Positions 1 to 6,184 of a stretch of 24,174 nt of DNA are shown here, in pieces. The number at the start of each line of letters is the position of its first letter. Position 1 is the first letter of the stretch. A model generated the notes under the pieces. It did no database searches. It had not been told where the DNA came from and saw only the letters and a list, made by a program, of their open reading frames with translations. A program made the position numbers and the translations under genes. Source of the DNA: DASZHA01 sp049644325 (GTDB taxonomy: Bacteria; Chloroflexota; Dormibacteria; DASZGP01); the NCBI GenBank assembly GCA_049644325.1, contig JBARRR010000022.1, forward strand, positions 1-24,174, given 5' to 3'.

Positions 1-74
1 ATAGCCCCGCCCCGCAGCAGCCCGACCCGCCCGAACGGGCAGCCTGACGCTCCAGCCCAACCCCGTAAGATCGC

Positions 75-80
75 TACGAT
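75..80 (+). promoter_or_regulatory. possible -10 box for the PDH operon
   Basis: TACGAT lies 9 nt before the ATG at 90, and a second similar box (TAAGAT) sits at 66-71. No clear -35 box or Shine-Dalgarno sequence is seen before the ATG. This would fit a leaderless or very short-leader transcript, which is common in high-GC Gram-positive relatives. It rests on one hexamer, so it is weak. Confidence 0.2.
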
Positions 81-89
81 GGTGGCCGC

Positions 90-1529
90 ATGAAGACGAG
101 GCGCCCGGCTCGCTCGACTGGAACGCGCACGTCGCGGCCGCGCCCGCCGATGACCGGCCCCGACTCGATCAAGCTCCTGGCCTACGGGAAACCCCGGGGA
201 AGGCGGGCTCCCGAGACCAAGCGATTGCTGGAGTGGTACCGCCAGATGTACCTCATCCGACGCTTCGAGGAGGCGGCGGCCGAGATGTACGCGCTCGGCA
301 AGGTCGGCGGATTCCTGCACCTGTACATCGGCGAGGAGGCGGTGGCGGTGGGGGCGATGGCCACACTGCAACCGCAGGACCACCTCCTGACCCACTACCG
401 CGACCACGGCTACGCGCTGGCCCGCGGTTCCGATCCCGGCGCGGTGATGGCCGAGCTGTTCGGACGTTCGACCGGCGTCACCCGGGGCATGGGCGGGTCG
501 ATGCACCTGGTCGACCCTGAACGCAACTTCTGGGGCGGGCATGCCATCGTCGGCGGCCACATTGTCATTGCCCCGGGGCTGGCCCTGGCGGCCAAGATGC
601 AAGGCCAGAAGCGCGTGGTCGTCGACGTCTTCGGCGACGGCGCCACCGCCATCGGGGAGTTCCACGAGGGTGTCAACTTCGCCGCCATCTGGGACCTTCC
701 CGTCATCTTCCTGATTGAGAACAACCTCTACGGCATGGGCGCCCGGCCCGAGGAGCAGTTCAAGGTCCCGGAGATCTACCAGCGCGCCAGGGCCTACGGG
801 ATTCCGGGCAAGCGCGTCGACGGGATGGACGTGGTCGAGGTCAACCGCGTCGTCGGTGAGGCCGTGACGCGGGCCCGCGCCGGTGGCGGCCCAACCATCA
901 TCGAGGCCATGACCTACCGCTTCCGGGGCCACTCGATGGCCGACGCCGAGAGCTACCGGGAGAAGGCCGAGGTCCGCAAGTGGCACAAGCGCGACCCCAT
1001 TCGGGTGTTGGATGCGACCCTGGTCAAGGGCGGCCACGTGCATCGCCGGGAGCTGCACACGATCCAGCGCCAGGTCGACATGCAGATCCAGGATGCCGTG
1101 GTCTTCGCCGACAACAGCCCCTTCCCCGCCCTCGACACGCTGTTCCAGAACATCTACGCCTCGCCCCTTGAGGAACGCGGCGGTGCTGTCAGCGGCCCCG
1201 AGGTGGTGATACCGAGCCTGCTGACACGGAAGGCCGAGCGCCTCACCGCCCGCGCTGAGGAACGGTCGCGCCAACAGCCCGCCCTGATATCGCTGGACTC
1301 CGCCGACGCGGGTGGACCTGGTGGGCGTCCCACCGCCGAGGCCCCACCGGACTTCGGGGCCGCCGAGGAGGCGCCGCCGGCCGCGGCTCCTGCCGCGGCC
1401 GATGGGTCAGAGGGTGCAACCGCGGCGAGCGAAGATGGCAAGGCGCCGGCCAAGAAGGGCGCCAAGACTGCGGCTGTCCGCAGCCGGCGGCTGCCCCAGC
1501 CGGGACGTCCCGGCAGCAAGGCTGGCTAG
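90..1529 (+). CDS. pdhA: Pyruvate dehydrogenase E1 component, alpha subunit
   Basis: This is the thiamine-diphosphate-dependent E1-alpha subunit of a 2-oxoacid dehydrogenase complex, which decarboxylates pyruvate and passes the acetyl group to lipoyl-E2 in the cytoplasm. The core spans about residues 43-360. It contains the ThDP/Mg motif starting GDGA at 182 and ending ENN at 210-212, and the loop YRFRGHSMADAESYR (277-291) that carries the conserved His and Ser of E1-alpha. The family core is about 325 residues; this protein has 479. The excess is a basic Arg/Pro-rich N-terminus (1-40) and an Ala/Pro/Lys-rich, probably disordered C-terminus (about 375-479). Met21 is an alternative start. The gene is followed 5 nt later by E1-beta and then E2, so it forms an operon. 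Acetoin or branched-chain E1 are alternatives, but the E1-beta sequence favours PDH. Confidence 0.9.
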   Translation: MKTRRPARSTGTRTSRPRPPMTGPDSIKLLAYGKPRGRRAPETKRLLEWYRQMYLIRRFEEAAAEMYALGKVGGFLHLYIGEEAVAVGAMATLQPQDHLLTHYRDHGYALARGSDPGAVMAELFGRSTGVTRGMGGSMHLVDPERNFWGGHAIVGGHIVIAPGLALAAKMQGQKRVVVDVFGDGATAIGEFHEGVNFAAIWDLPVIFLIENNLYGMGARPEEQFKVPEIYQRARAYGIPGKRVDGMDVVEVNRVVGEAVTRARAGGGPTIIEAMTYRFRGHSMADAESYREKAEVRKWHKRDPIRVLDATLVKGGHVHRRELHTIQRQVDMQIQDAVVFADNSPFPALDTLFQNIYASPLEERGGAVSGPEVVIPSLLTRKAERLTARAEERSRQQPALISLDSADAGGPGGRPTAEAPPDFGAAEEAPPAAAPAAADGSEGATAASEDGKAPAKKGAKTAAVRSRRLPQPGRPGSKAG

Positions 1530-1534
1530 CCGCG

Positions 1535-2512
1535 ATGGCGGAGCTGACCTACCGCGAGGCACTGCGCCAGGCGCTCAAGGAGAAGATGGAGGGCGACCCC
1601 CGCGTCTTCATCCTGGGGGAGGACGTGGGCGCCTACGGTGGCGCCTACTCGGTGACCAAGGGCTTGCAGGAGGAGTTCGGCCCCGACCGCGTGCGCGAGA
1701 CGCCGATCGCGGAGTCCGGCATCATCGGCGTCGCCATCGGCGCCGCGATGGGTGGGATGCGGCCGGTGGCAGAGATCATGACGATCAACTTCTCGCTGCT
1801 GGCGATGGACCAGTTGGTCAACCACGCCGCCAAGTTCCACTACATGTTCGGCGGCAAGATCCGGGTGCCGATGGTGATGCGCACCGTCAGCGGCTGGGGC
1901 CAGCTGGGCGCGACCCATTCGCAGACCTTCGAGAACTGGTACTCGTCGGTGCCCGGCCTCAAGGTGGTGGCACCGGCGACCCCGCGCGACGCCAAGGGCC
2001 TGCTCAAGGCGAGCATCGAGGACGACGACCCCGTGATCTTCATCGAGCACTCGCTGCTGTACGGAGTCAAGGGCGAGGTGCCGGCTGCCGACTTCCGCGA
2101 GCAGATCGGGCGCGCCGCGGTCATGCGGCAGGGCACCGACGTGACCATCGTCGGCTACTCCCGCATGCTGCAGGCGGCGCTGCGGGCGGCGGCCTCGCTT
2201 GAGGAGTCGGGAGTCTCCGCCGAGGTGATCGACCTGCGTACCCTGCGGCCGCTGGACATGGACACGATCTACGAATCGGTGCGCAAGACCCATCGCCTGG
2301 TCGTGGCCGAGGAGGACTGGCGCACCATCGGCCTGGGGGCGGAGATCGCCGCCGCCACCGCCGAGGCCTGTTTTGACGACCTCGACGCGCCTGTGCGTCG
2401 GGTTGCGATGCCGGACGTACCCATGCCGTACGCCAAGAACCTGGAGATGGCGCTGGTCCCGGGCGAGGAGGAGATCGTGGCCGCGGTCAACTCGGTGCTG
2501 GGCGGCAACTAG
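1535..2512 (+). CDS. pdhB: Pyruvate dehydrogenase E1 component, beta subunit
   Basis: This is the E1-beta partner of the preceding alpha subunit; the two form the alpha2-beta2 ThDP enzyme. It has 325 residues, the usual length for the family. Visible landmarks are ILGEDVGAYGGAYSVTKGL (26-44), RETPIAESG (54-62) with the catalytic-site Glu60, EIMTINFSLLAMDQLVNHAA (80-99), and THSQTFE (127-133) with a conserved His. The C-terminal half is the transketolase C-terminal domain, with an LRTLRPLD motif. The start is 5 nt after the E1-alpha stop, and the stop is 10 nt before the E2 start, so translation is probably coupled through all three genes. The closest family resemblance by eye is to PdhB of cyanobacteria and alphaproteobacteria rather than to branched-chain E1-beta. 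Confidence 0.92.
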   Translation: MAELTYREALRQALKEKMEGDPRVFILGEDVGAYGGAYSVTKGLQEEFGPDRVRETPIAESGIIGVAIGAAMGGMRPVAEIMTINFSLLAMDQLVNHAAKFHYMFGGKIRVPMVMRTVSGWGQLGATHSQTFENWYSSVPGLKVVAPATPRDAKGLLKASIEDDDPVIFIEHSLLYGVKGEVPAADFREQIGRAAVMRQGTDVTIVGYSRMLQAALRAAASLEESGVSAEVIDLRTLRPLDMDTIYESVRKTHRLVVAEEDWRTIGLGAEIAAATAEACFDDLDAPVRRVAMPDVPMPYAKNLEMALVPGEEEIVAAVNSVLGGN

Positions 2513-2522
2513 GGAACCGGCG

Positions 2523-3878
2523 GTGGCCAAGGACATCCTGATGCCGCAGATGGGCTACGACATGACCGAGGGCACCATCGTCCGCTGGCTCAAGAAGGTC
2601 GGTGACAAGGTCAACCGTGGGGACATCGTGGCCGAGATCGAGACCGACAAGGCGACCGTCGAGATTGAGGCTTTCGACAGCGGCACCATGCTCCGGACCC
2701 TGGCGGAATCCGGCGACACCGTCCCTGTGGGTCAGCCAATCGCCACCCTGGGCGAGAAAGGCGAGTCATTGCCCGAGCCCGGGCCTAAGGCGGCGCCGGC
2801 GGCTGAGGCGCCCGCCCCCGCGGCCGCAGCCGCAGCGCCGGCTCCAGCTGCCGAGCCTCAACCGGCGGCCCCGGCCCCGGAACCGGCGCCCATCAAGGCA
2901 GCGCCGGCGGCCGCGTCGACCGTGGCGCCTGGTGAGCGCCCCAAAGCCTCGCCGCTGGCCCGGCGGCTGGCCGAGGGTTTGGGGGTCGACCTGGCCATGA
3001 TCGCCGGCACCGGCCCGGCGGGACGGATCACCGCCGAGGACGTCGAGGGGGCCGCCGCAGCCGGCTCGAACGCGCCCGCCGCGGCCCCGGTTGAGACGCC
3101 CCCCGCCGCCCCCGTTGAAGAACCGGCAGAGGCACCTGCCCCCGCAGCGGCCCCTCGGCCCGCTCCGGCCCAAGCAGTGGCCCCGCCGCCAGAGGGCGCT
3201 GAGGACATCGAACCGACCCGGCTGCGCAAGGCAATTGCGCGGCGGATGTCGGAATCCAAGCGCACTGCGCCGCACTTCTACGTCAGCGTCGACATCCGAG
3301 CCGACGCCATGCTGGCTGCGCGTAGGAAGCTGGTCGACGCCGGCACCAGGGTCAGTGTCAATGACTACCTGGTGCGCGCCCTCGCGCTGGCGGCCAAGGA
3401 ACACCCCGAGGTCAACGCCGCCGCCATCGATGACAAGATTCGGCGCTTCAGCCGAGTCGACGTCGGCATCGCGGTGGCCACCGACAACGGTCTCCTATCC
3501 CCCGCCATCCTCGACTGCGCCAGCAAGCCGGTCGAGAAGATCGCGGAGGAGGCACGCGACCTAGCGGAGCGGGCCCGCGCCGGCCACCTTAAGCCGGAAG
3601 AGTACGGCGGTGGCACTATCACCCTAAGCAACCTGGGCATGTACGGCACCGACCAGTTCCTGGCCATCCTCAACCCGCCCCAGGCGCTGATCGTCTCCGT
3701 GGGCGCCGCCGCTGACAGGGCCGTGATCACCAAGGGCAAGCCCGCTCCCGCCAAGGTCCTAACAGCGTGGGCGGCCGCTGACCACCGCGTCCTGGACGGG
3801 GCCGATGTGGCCCGATTCATGGCGACTTTCAGGGAGCTGGTGGAGGACCCAGCACGGCTGGTGGGGAAGTCAGCCTGA
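2523..3878 (+). CDS. pdhC: Dihydrolipoyllysine acetyltransferase, E2 of the PDH complex
   Basis: The E2 core transfers the acetyl group from its lipoyl arm to CoA. The GTG at 2523 gives 451 aa beginning MAKDILMPQMG, the normal start of a lipoyl domain. The open frame runs further upstream, but that part lies inside E1-beta. The lipoyl domain is about residues 2-78, with the lipoylated Lys43 in ETDKATVE. An Ala/Pro linker follows (about 84-138), then the peripheral subunit-binding domain (141-176, ASPLARRLAEGLGVDL), a second Ala/Pro linker (177-224) and the acyltransferase domain (about 228-448). The active-site motif is DHRVLDGAD (420-428), with His421 and Asp425. No E3 (dihydrolipoamide dehydrogenase) lies downstream; it must be encoded outside this window. 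Confidence 0.9.
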   Translation: MAKDILMPQMGYDMTEGTIVRWLKKVGDKVNRGDIVAEIETDKATVEIEAFDSGTMLRTLAESGDTVPVGQPIATLGEKGESLPEPGPKAAPAAEAPAPAAAAAAPAPAAEPQPAAPAPEPAPIKAAPAAASTVAPGERPKASPLARRLAEGLGVDLAMIAGTGPAGRITAEDVEGAAAAGSNAPAAAPVETPPAAPVEEPAEAPAPAAAPRPAPAQAVAPPPEGAEDIEPTRLRKAIARRMSESKRTAPHFYVSVDIRADAMLAARRKLVDAGTRVSVNDYLVRALALAAKEHPEVNAAAIDDKIRRFSRVDVGIAVATDNGLLSPAILDCASKPVEKIAEEARDLAERARAGHLKPEEYGGGTITLSNLGMYGTDQFLAILNPPQALIVSVGAAADRAVITKGKPAPAKVLTAWAAADHRVLDGADVARFMATFRELVEDPARLVGKSA

Positions 3879-3879
3879 G

Positions 3880-3885
3880 ATAGAA
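3880..3885 (+). promoter_or_regulatory. possible -10 region for tRNA-Gly
   Basis: A TAGAAT-like hexamer lies just after the E2 stop codon and about 40 nt before the tRNA 5' end. No convincing -35 box is seen. The tRNA could equally be made by read-through from the PDH operon. A perfect palindrome CCCGCGCGGG (3920-3929) overlaps the tRNA 5' end. Confidence 0.2.
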
Positions 3886-3924
3886 TGTCTCGACTTCGCC
3901 GCCGCTGACGGCTGCGAATCCCGC

Positions 3925-3996
3925 GCGGGAGTAGCTCAGTGGTAGAGCACTACCTTGCCAAGGTAGGGGTCGCGGGTTCAAATCCCGTCTCCCGCT
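3925..3996 (+). tRNA. tRNA-Gly (anticodon GCC)
   Basis: This is a complete cloverleaf. The acceptor stem is GCGGGAG (3925-3931) paired with CTCCCGC (3989-3995), with discriminator T3996. The D arm is AGCTCAGTGGTAGAGC. The anticodon stem is CTACC/GGTAG with loop TTGCCAA and anticodon GCC at 3957-3959. The T arm is CGCGGGTTCAAATCCCG. CCA is not encoded. It is the only complete copy here; its 3' part recurs exactly at 6137, 8578 and 18474, which marks this gene as the likely integration target of the following islands. Confidence 0.97.
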
Positions 3997-4087
3997 TACT
4001 TTTGAATACGCAATTGGCTATCTCGGACGTCAGTTCTAGCGACTCGCAGCTGCCGATTGAGTCGACTACTTTGCACCAATTTCCCGT
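3997..4087 (+). repeat. left (P'-like) attachment arm, copy 1
   Basis: This DNA just after the tRNA matches the DNA just after the tRNA copy at 8626-8710. Shared landmarks in the same order are TTTTGAATAC (4000-4009), a GTCAGTT motif, and GTCGACTAC (4061-4069), followed by TTTGCACCAATTTCCCG. The last stretch (about 4067-4086) is the inverted form of the last iteron of the right arm (6069-6089). The segment is AT-richer than the flanking genes. The similarity is imperfect but collinear, with a 2-nt length difference. Confidence 0.6.
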
Positions 4088-4110
4088 CAGATCTAGGGGG
4101 ATTTTGTGAA

Positions 4111-4216
4111 TGGTAGTCCAGGCGTCGATCCCTTCTGGTTGTGAGGCATGGACGCGGAAGTAGGGCGTCCAGCGACGGTCACCTTCGCCTGGCTCCGGGT
4201 GGTGACGCCGGATCAA
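4111..4216 (-). pseudogene. possible gene remnant reading toward the tRNA
   Basis: An open frame begins at a TTG at 4216 on the minus strand and reads a protein-like stretch (RRWTPYFRVHASQPEG and onward). It then continues through the attachment arm and antisense through the tRNA, ending in the artefactual tail SKRETGFEPATPTLAR. The tRNA-antisense part is certainly not a real protein ending. The upstream 35 codons may be the stump of a gene cut by integration, or chance. No family is recognised. Confidence 0.2.
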
Positions 4217-4303
4217 CTACCTTCTGACGACGAATCCATAAGCGGGCAAGGCAAACTCAGGATGGTCGGCCGAAGTCATCCCACTGTGTGGCGATAATGA
4301 GCA

Positions 4304-4429
4304 TCAACCCTGCCGGAGAAGCTCGCCGGTCTTCCAATCGCGAGCGACGGCGCTACCGTCTGCCAGCAACACGGACTCGAGAGGCTGACGCCCGGTTATG
4401 AGCCGGCGCTTGACCTCAATGAAGCCATG
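4304..4429 (-). pseudogene. out-of-frame C-terminal continuation of the propeller gene
   Basis: After about 4429 the minus strand carries a protein-like sequence in a different frame from the gene above it. It starts HGFIEVKRRLITGRQ and continues through VLLADGSAVARDWKTGELL to a TGA at 4304-4306. It reads like one more blade of a beta-propeller. The annotated frame instead runs through MASLRSSAGS to a TAA at 4396. A single-base indel near 4425-4440 would join the two, so the gene is frameshifted, either truly or by a sequencing error. Confidence 0.45.
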
Positions 4430-5220
4430 TCGAGAACCATGACGTCGCCCGCGGCTGGCCTCGAGACGACTACGACCTGCTCATCGTCTGGCCACCACGG
4501 GGACCCGATGAAGTGGCGGAGGCCATCGCCCGCTCCACCGTCGTAGCTACGAGAAACCTGCCATGTGGTCGCGTCGACGCAGGCCAGCACGTCGTAGTCG
4601 GTGGCGAGAAGTTCCGGTGCACTGGATCGGAAACGTGGATCAGGATTGCCTACGTGGCCGCTCAGCTGGACCTTCCCGAGCACGCGTGCGCCATCGGTAG
4701 TGCAGCGAACCAACTGAGACGAGCGTTGCACACCGAACACCAACTCATCCGAACGAGGCGTTAAAGTCACGCCGACAATGGCCTGGTACCCGAGGTCGTA
4801 GTCAGCACTATTGAACCAGTCCAGCCGGGCGATCTTGGGTCGGAGGTCCTCGACGCGTAATACGTAGTAGCCCGAGGCCCCCGTGGCATCCCCATTCAGG
4901 TAGCCCACGAACGCTGAAGGAGCATGTGCCCAGGCGGCCGCGTCTCCCGTTGCTTTCGGAGCCCAGCCTCTTATTTCGATAGATGCAAGAGGAGCAGTGG
5001 GCTGCTCATACGTCTGCACGGTCACGAGCAGTCTCGACCCGTCGAAATGGTGGACAATCGCAAAATGTCCCTCGGCGCCGGACAGGATCGTCAGGTAACG
5101 GGCATCACTGACCCGCTCCAGCCGCTCCGAGCCCGTACGAACATCAAGAATCCAAAGGCCGCCATGGTCGACCCACCCCAGGTTGGAGTAGACGTGGTGT
5201 CGCTGCGGATCAGTGATCAA
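4396..5220 (-). CDS. propeller-like protein of unknown function, probably frameshifted near its end
   Basis: This 274-aa protein has a TTG start at 5220, placed just after the antitoxin stop and in the same frame. I do not recognise a family with certainty. Repeated strand-turn patterns such as HHVYSNLGWVDHGGLWILDV, TYEQPTAPLASIEIRGW and ELVFGVQRSSQLVRCTTDG resemble WD40/PQQ-like beta-propeller blades of cytoplasmic proteins. There is no signal peptide or membrane segment. It follows the antitoxin gene by 12 nt in the same direction, so it may be the third gene of the toxin-antitoxin transcript. The C-terminus appears frameshifted: protein-like sequence continues in another frame to 4304. Confidence 0.6.
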   Translation of the reverse strand: MITDPQRHHVYSNLGWVDHGGLWILDVRTGSERLERVSDARYLTILSGAEGHFAIVHHFDGSRLLVTVQTYEQPTAPLASIEIRGWAPKATGDAAAWAHAPSAFVGYLNGDATGASGYYVLRVEDLRPKIARLDWFNSADYDLGYQAIVGVTLTPRSDELVFGVQRSSQLVRCTTDGARVLGKVQLSGHVGNPDPRFRSSAPELLATDYDVLACVDATTWQVSRSYDGGAGDGLRHFIGSPWWPDDEQVVVVSRPAAGDVMVLDMASLRSSAGS

Positions 5221-5232
5221 CTCGCTCGCGGA

Positions 5233-5544
5233 TTACGCCGACAGCTCGACGCCGGCAGATGTCACTTCCAAGTGGAAGTCGATGCCAAGGCCCCGCGAGA
5301 GCCGCAGCAGAGTGTCGATCGAAGGGGTCACGTCACCTGCCTCGAGCCTCGCGATGGCGGGCTGCTTCATGCCCAGCTTCTCGGCTAACGCGCGTTGGGA
5401 CAGCCCCTGGTCAACCCGGTACCCAAGCACCTTCATCGCCACGTCGTTGGCGAACTGGGTGCGCTCGCGCTCGGCGCGGTATGCCGGGTCCTTCATGTGC
5501 TCGGCAACTACCTGCCGGTGAGTCTTGAACTTTGAATTCTTCAT
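5233..5544 (-). CDS. higA: HigA-like antitoxin, XRE-family HTH
   Basis: This 103-aa protein has an N-terminal basic helix region (1-35) and an XRE/Cro helix-turn-helix at about 36-88. The HTH core is LSQRALAEKLGMKQPAIARL, followed by AGDVTPSIDTLLRLSRGLGI. Proteins of this size and layout are the antitoxin and autorepressor of toxin-first type II systems (HigBA and RelE/Gp49 type). The start is 3 nt after the stop of the upstream toxin gene, so the two are co-translated. The DNA-binding target is probably the palindrome at 5904-5921 upstream of the toxin. The symbol is by architecture only. Confidence 0.8.
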   Translation of the reverse strand: MKNSKFKTHRQVVAEHMKDPAYRAERERTQFANDVAMKVLGYRVDQGLSQRALAEKLGMKQPAIARLEAGDVTPSIDTLLRLSRGLGIDFHLEVTSAGVELSA

Positions 5545-5547
5545 GGC

Positions 5548-5877
5548 TTAGCCGCCCGTAAGTTCCTTGAGCCGATGTTGCGCCGCCAGGACGGCCCGGC
5601 GGAACCCGCGTGCGTCCACATCGGCTTCCGGTCCGATCGAGAGCAGGACAAAGTCCTCGCCAACGCGCGCGTAGAACCCTCGCCAGGGGCTACGCCCAGC
5701 TCGTGGGCGCAACTCTCGGATCGGCGCGGCGCCTCGCACTGCACTTTGATGCGGGAAAGGTAGACGCTCACCAAACGCTTCGAGCTTCTCGATGGCACGG
5801 TCCAAGGCGTTCTGTTCTGGAGCTGGAAGCGCATTGAGCTCCCCTTCGGCGGCGGGATGATGACGAACAACGGGCAG
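5548..5877 (-). CDS. higB: RelE/HigB-like (Gp49 family) toxin, likely non-AUG start
   Basis: The toxin frame reads PVVRHHPAAEGELNALPAPE, then IREL..RAGRSPWRGFYARV, then LLSIGPEADVDARGFRRAV, ending QHRLKELTGG. This is the pattern of RelE/ParE-superfamily toxins of the HigB/Gp49 type, which act as ribosome-dependent mRNA interferases. The frame contains no ATG or GTG that would give a full-length protein. The best start is a CTG at 5877-5875 (109 aa), because AGGAGG lies 6 nt upstream of it and an in-frame TGA closes the frame just before. A TTG at 5805 would give only 85 aa and lose the first helices. The antitoxin follows 3 nt after the stop. Confidence 0.7.
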   Translation of the reverse strand: MPVVRHHPAAEGELNALPAPEQNALDRAIEKLEAFGERLPFPHQSAVRGAAPIRELRPRAGRSPWRGFYARVGEDFVLLSIGPEADVDARGFRRAVLAAQHRLKELTGG

Positions 5878-5903
5878 TAATCACCTCCTGAATGCCTTCC
5901 CAT

Positions 5904-5921
5904 GATAACAGGGATGTTATC
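5904..5921. promoter_or_regulatory. palindromic operator of the toxin-antitoxin operon
   Basis: A perfect inverted repeat GATAACA-GGGA-TGTTATC lies 26 nt upstream of the proposed toxin start. Its AT-rich arms could also hold the -10 region on the minus strand. Autorepression by the antitoxin or the toxin-antitoxin complex through such a site is the rule for HigBA-type operons. Confidence 0.5.
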
Positions 5922-6002
5922 GGCATGAGCTGTCCGGGAGCCGCTGTCGGCGGGGTCTTGACAGCCAGGCGGACTGCCCTCGTTGAGCAGTGCTTGAGAT
6001 GG

Positions 6003-6136
6003 TCAAAAGGGGTCGCCGGGGATCCTCGGGGATCCTGGAGTGGTCGTTGGGGATTCTGGAATGATCTACGGGGAAATTGGAGCAAAGTAGTCCCCCCAGG
6101 GGCGATTTCAGGCCGTTTTGAATACAAACTCTGGGG
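6003..6136 (+). repeat. right (P-like) attachment arm, copy 1, with 21-bp iterons
   Basis: This segment is about 85-90% identical by eye to 8443-8577, and similarity starts abruptly at TCAAAAGG. It holds three tandem units of exactly 21 bp (6027-6047, 6048-6068, 6069-6089), each starting (C/T)GGGGA. A hairpin follows, with arms GTAGTCCCC (6087-6095) and GGGGACTAC (6133-6141); the second arm runs into the tRNA copy. TTTTGAATAC occurs in the loop (6116-6125) and again on the far side of the tRNA at 4000. The layout fits integrase arm-type sites next to a core site. Confidence 0.65.
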
Positions 6137-6184
6137 ACTACCTTGCCAAGGTAGGGGTCGCGGGTTCAAATCCCGTCTCCCGCT
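6137..6184 (+). repeat. direct copy of tRNA-Gly 3' part (att site)
   Basis: This is an exact match to tRNA-Gly positions 3949-3996, from the anticodon stem to the discriminator base. Identity continues 5 nt further, to 6189, matching 3997-4001. The D arm and 5' acceptor strand are missing, so it cannot be a functional tRNA. It marks the junction between islands 1 and 2 and also supplies the last codons and stop of the histidine kinase on the other strand. Confidence 0.93.

Larger units (their letters stand above)
3997..6184. mobile_element. putative integrative island 1 at tRNA-Gly
   Basis: The segment lies between the tRNA-Gly 3' end and the first direct copy of it. At the left it carries the arm shared with 8626-8710; at the right it carries the iteron arm shared with 8443-8577. 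Its cargo is a toxin-antitoxin pair and a frameshifted propeller-like gene. Direct duplication of a tRNA 3' end is the classic footprint of tyrosine-recombinase integration. No integrase or obvious integrase remnant is seen, so the element would be non-autonomous or decayed. The boundaries are set by the repeats. Confidence 0.6.

Noticed and set aside
1526..2536. 336-codon ORF opposite pdhB
   Set aside because: It is a shadow of the GC-rich E1-beta gene, His/Arg-rich and without family features.
3950..4216. 88-codon minus-strand ORF ending in SKRETGFEPATPTLAR
   Set aside because: Its last part is the antisense of tRNA-Gly, a known source of spurious proteins. Only the part upstream of 4111 is kept, as a possible remnant.
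6003..6136. CRISPR-like array from the repeated GGGGAT units
   Set aside because: The units are contiguous 21-mers without unique spacers and occur only three or four times; iterons fit better.
6137..6184. Additional tRNA-Gly genes at 6137, 8578 and 18474
   Set aside because: All three copies lack the 5' acceptor strand and D arm and cannot fold into a tRNA.
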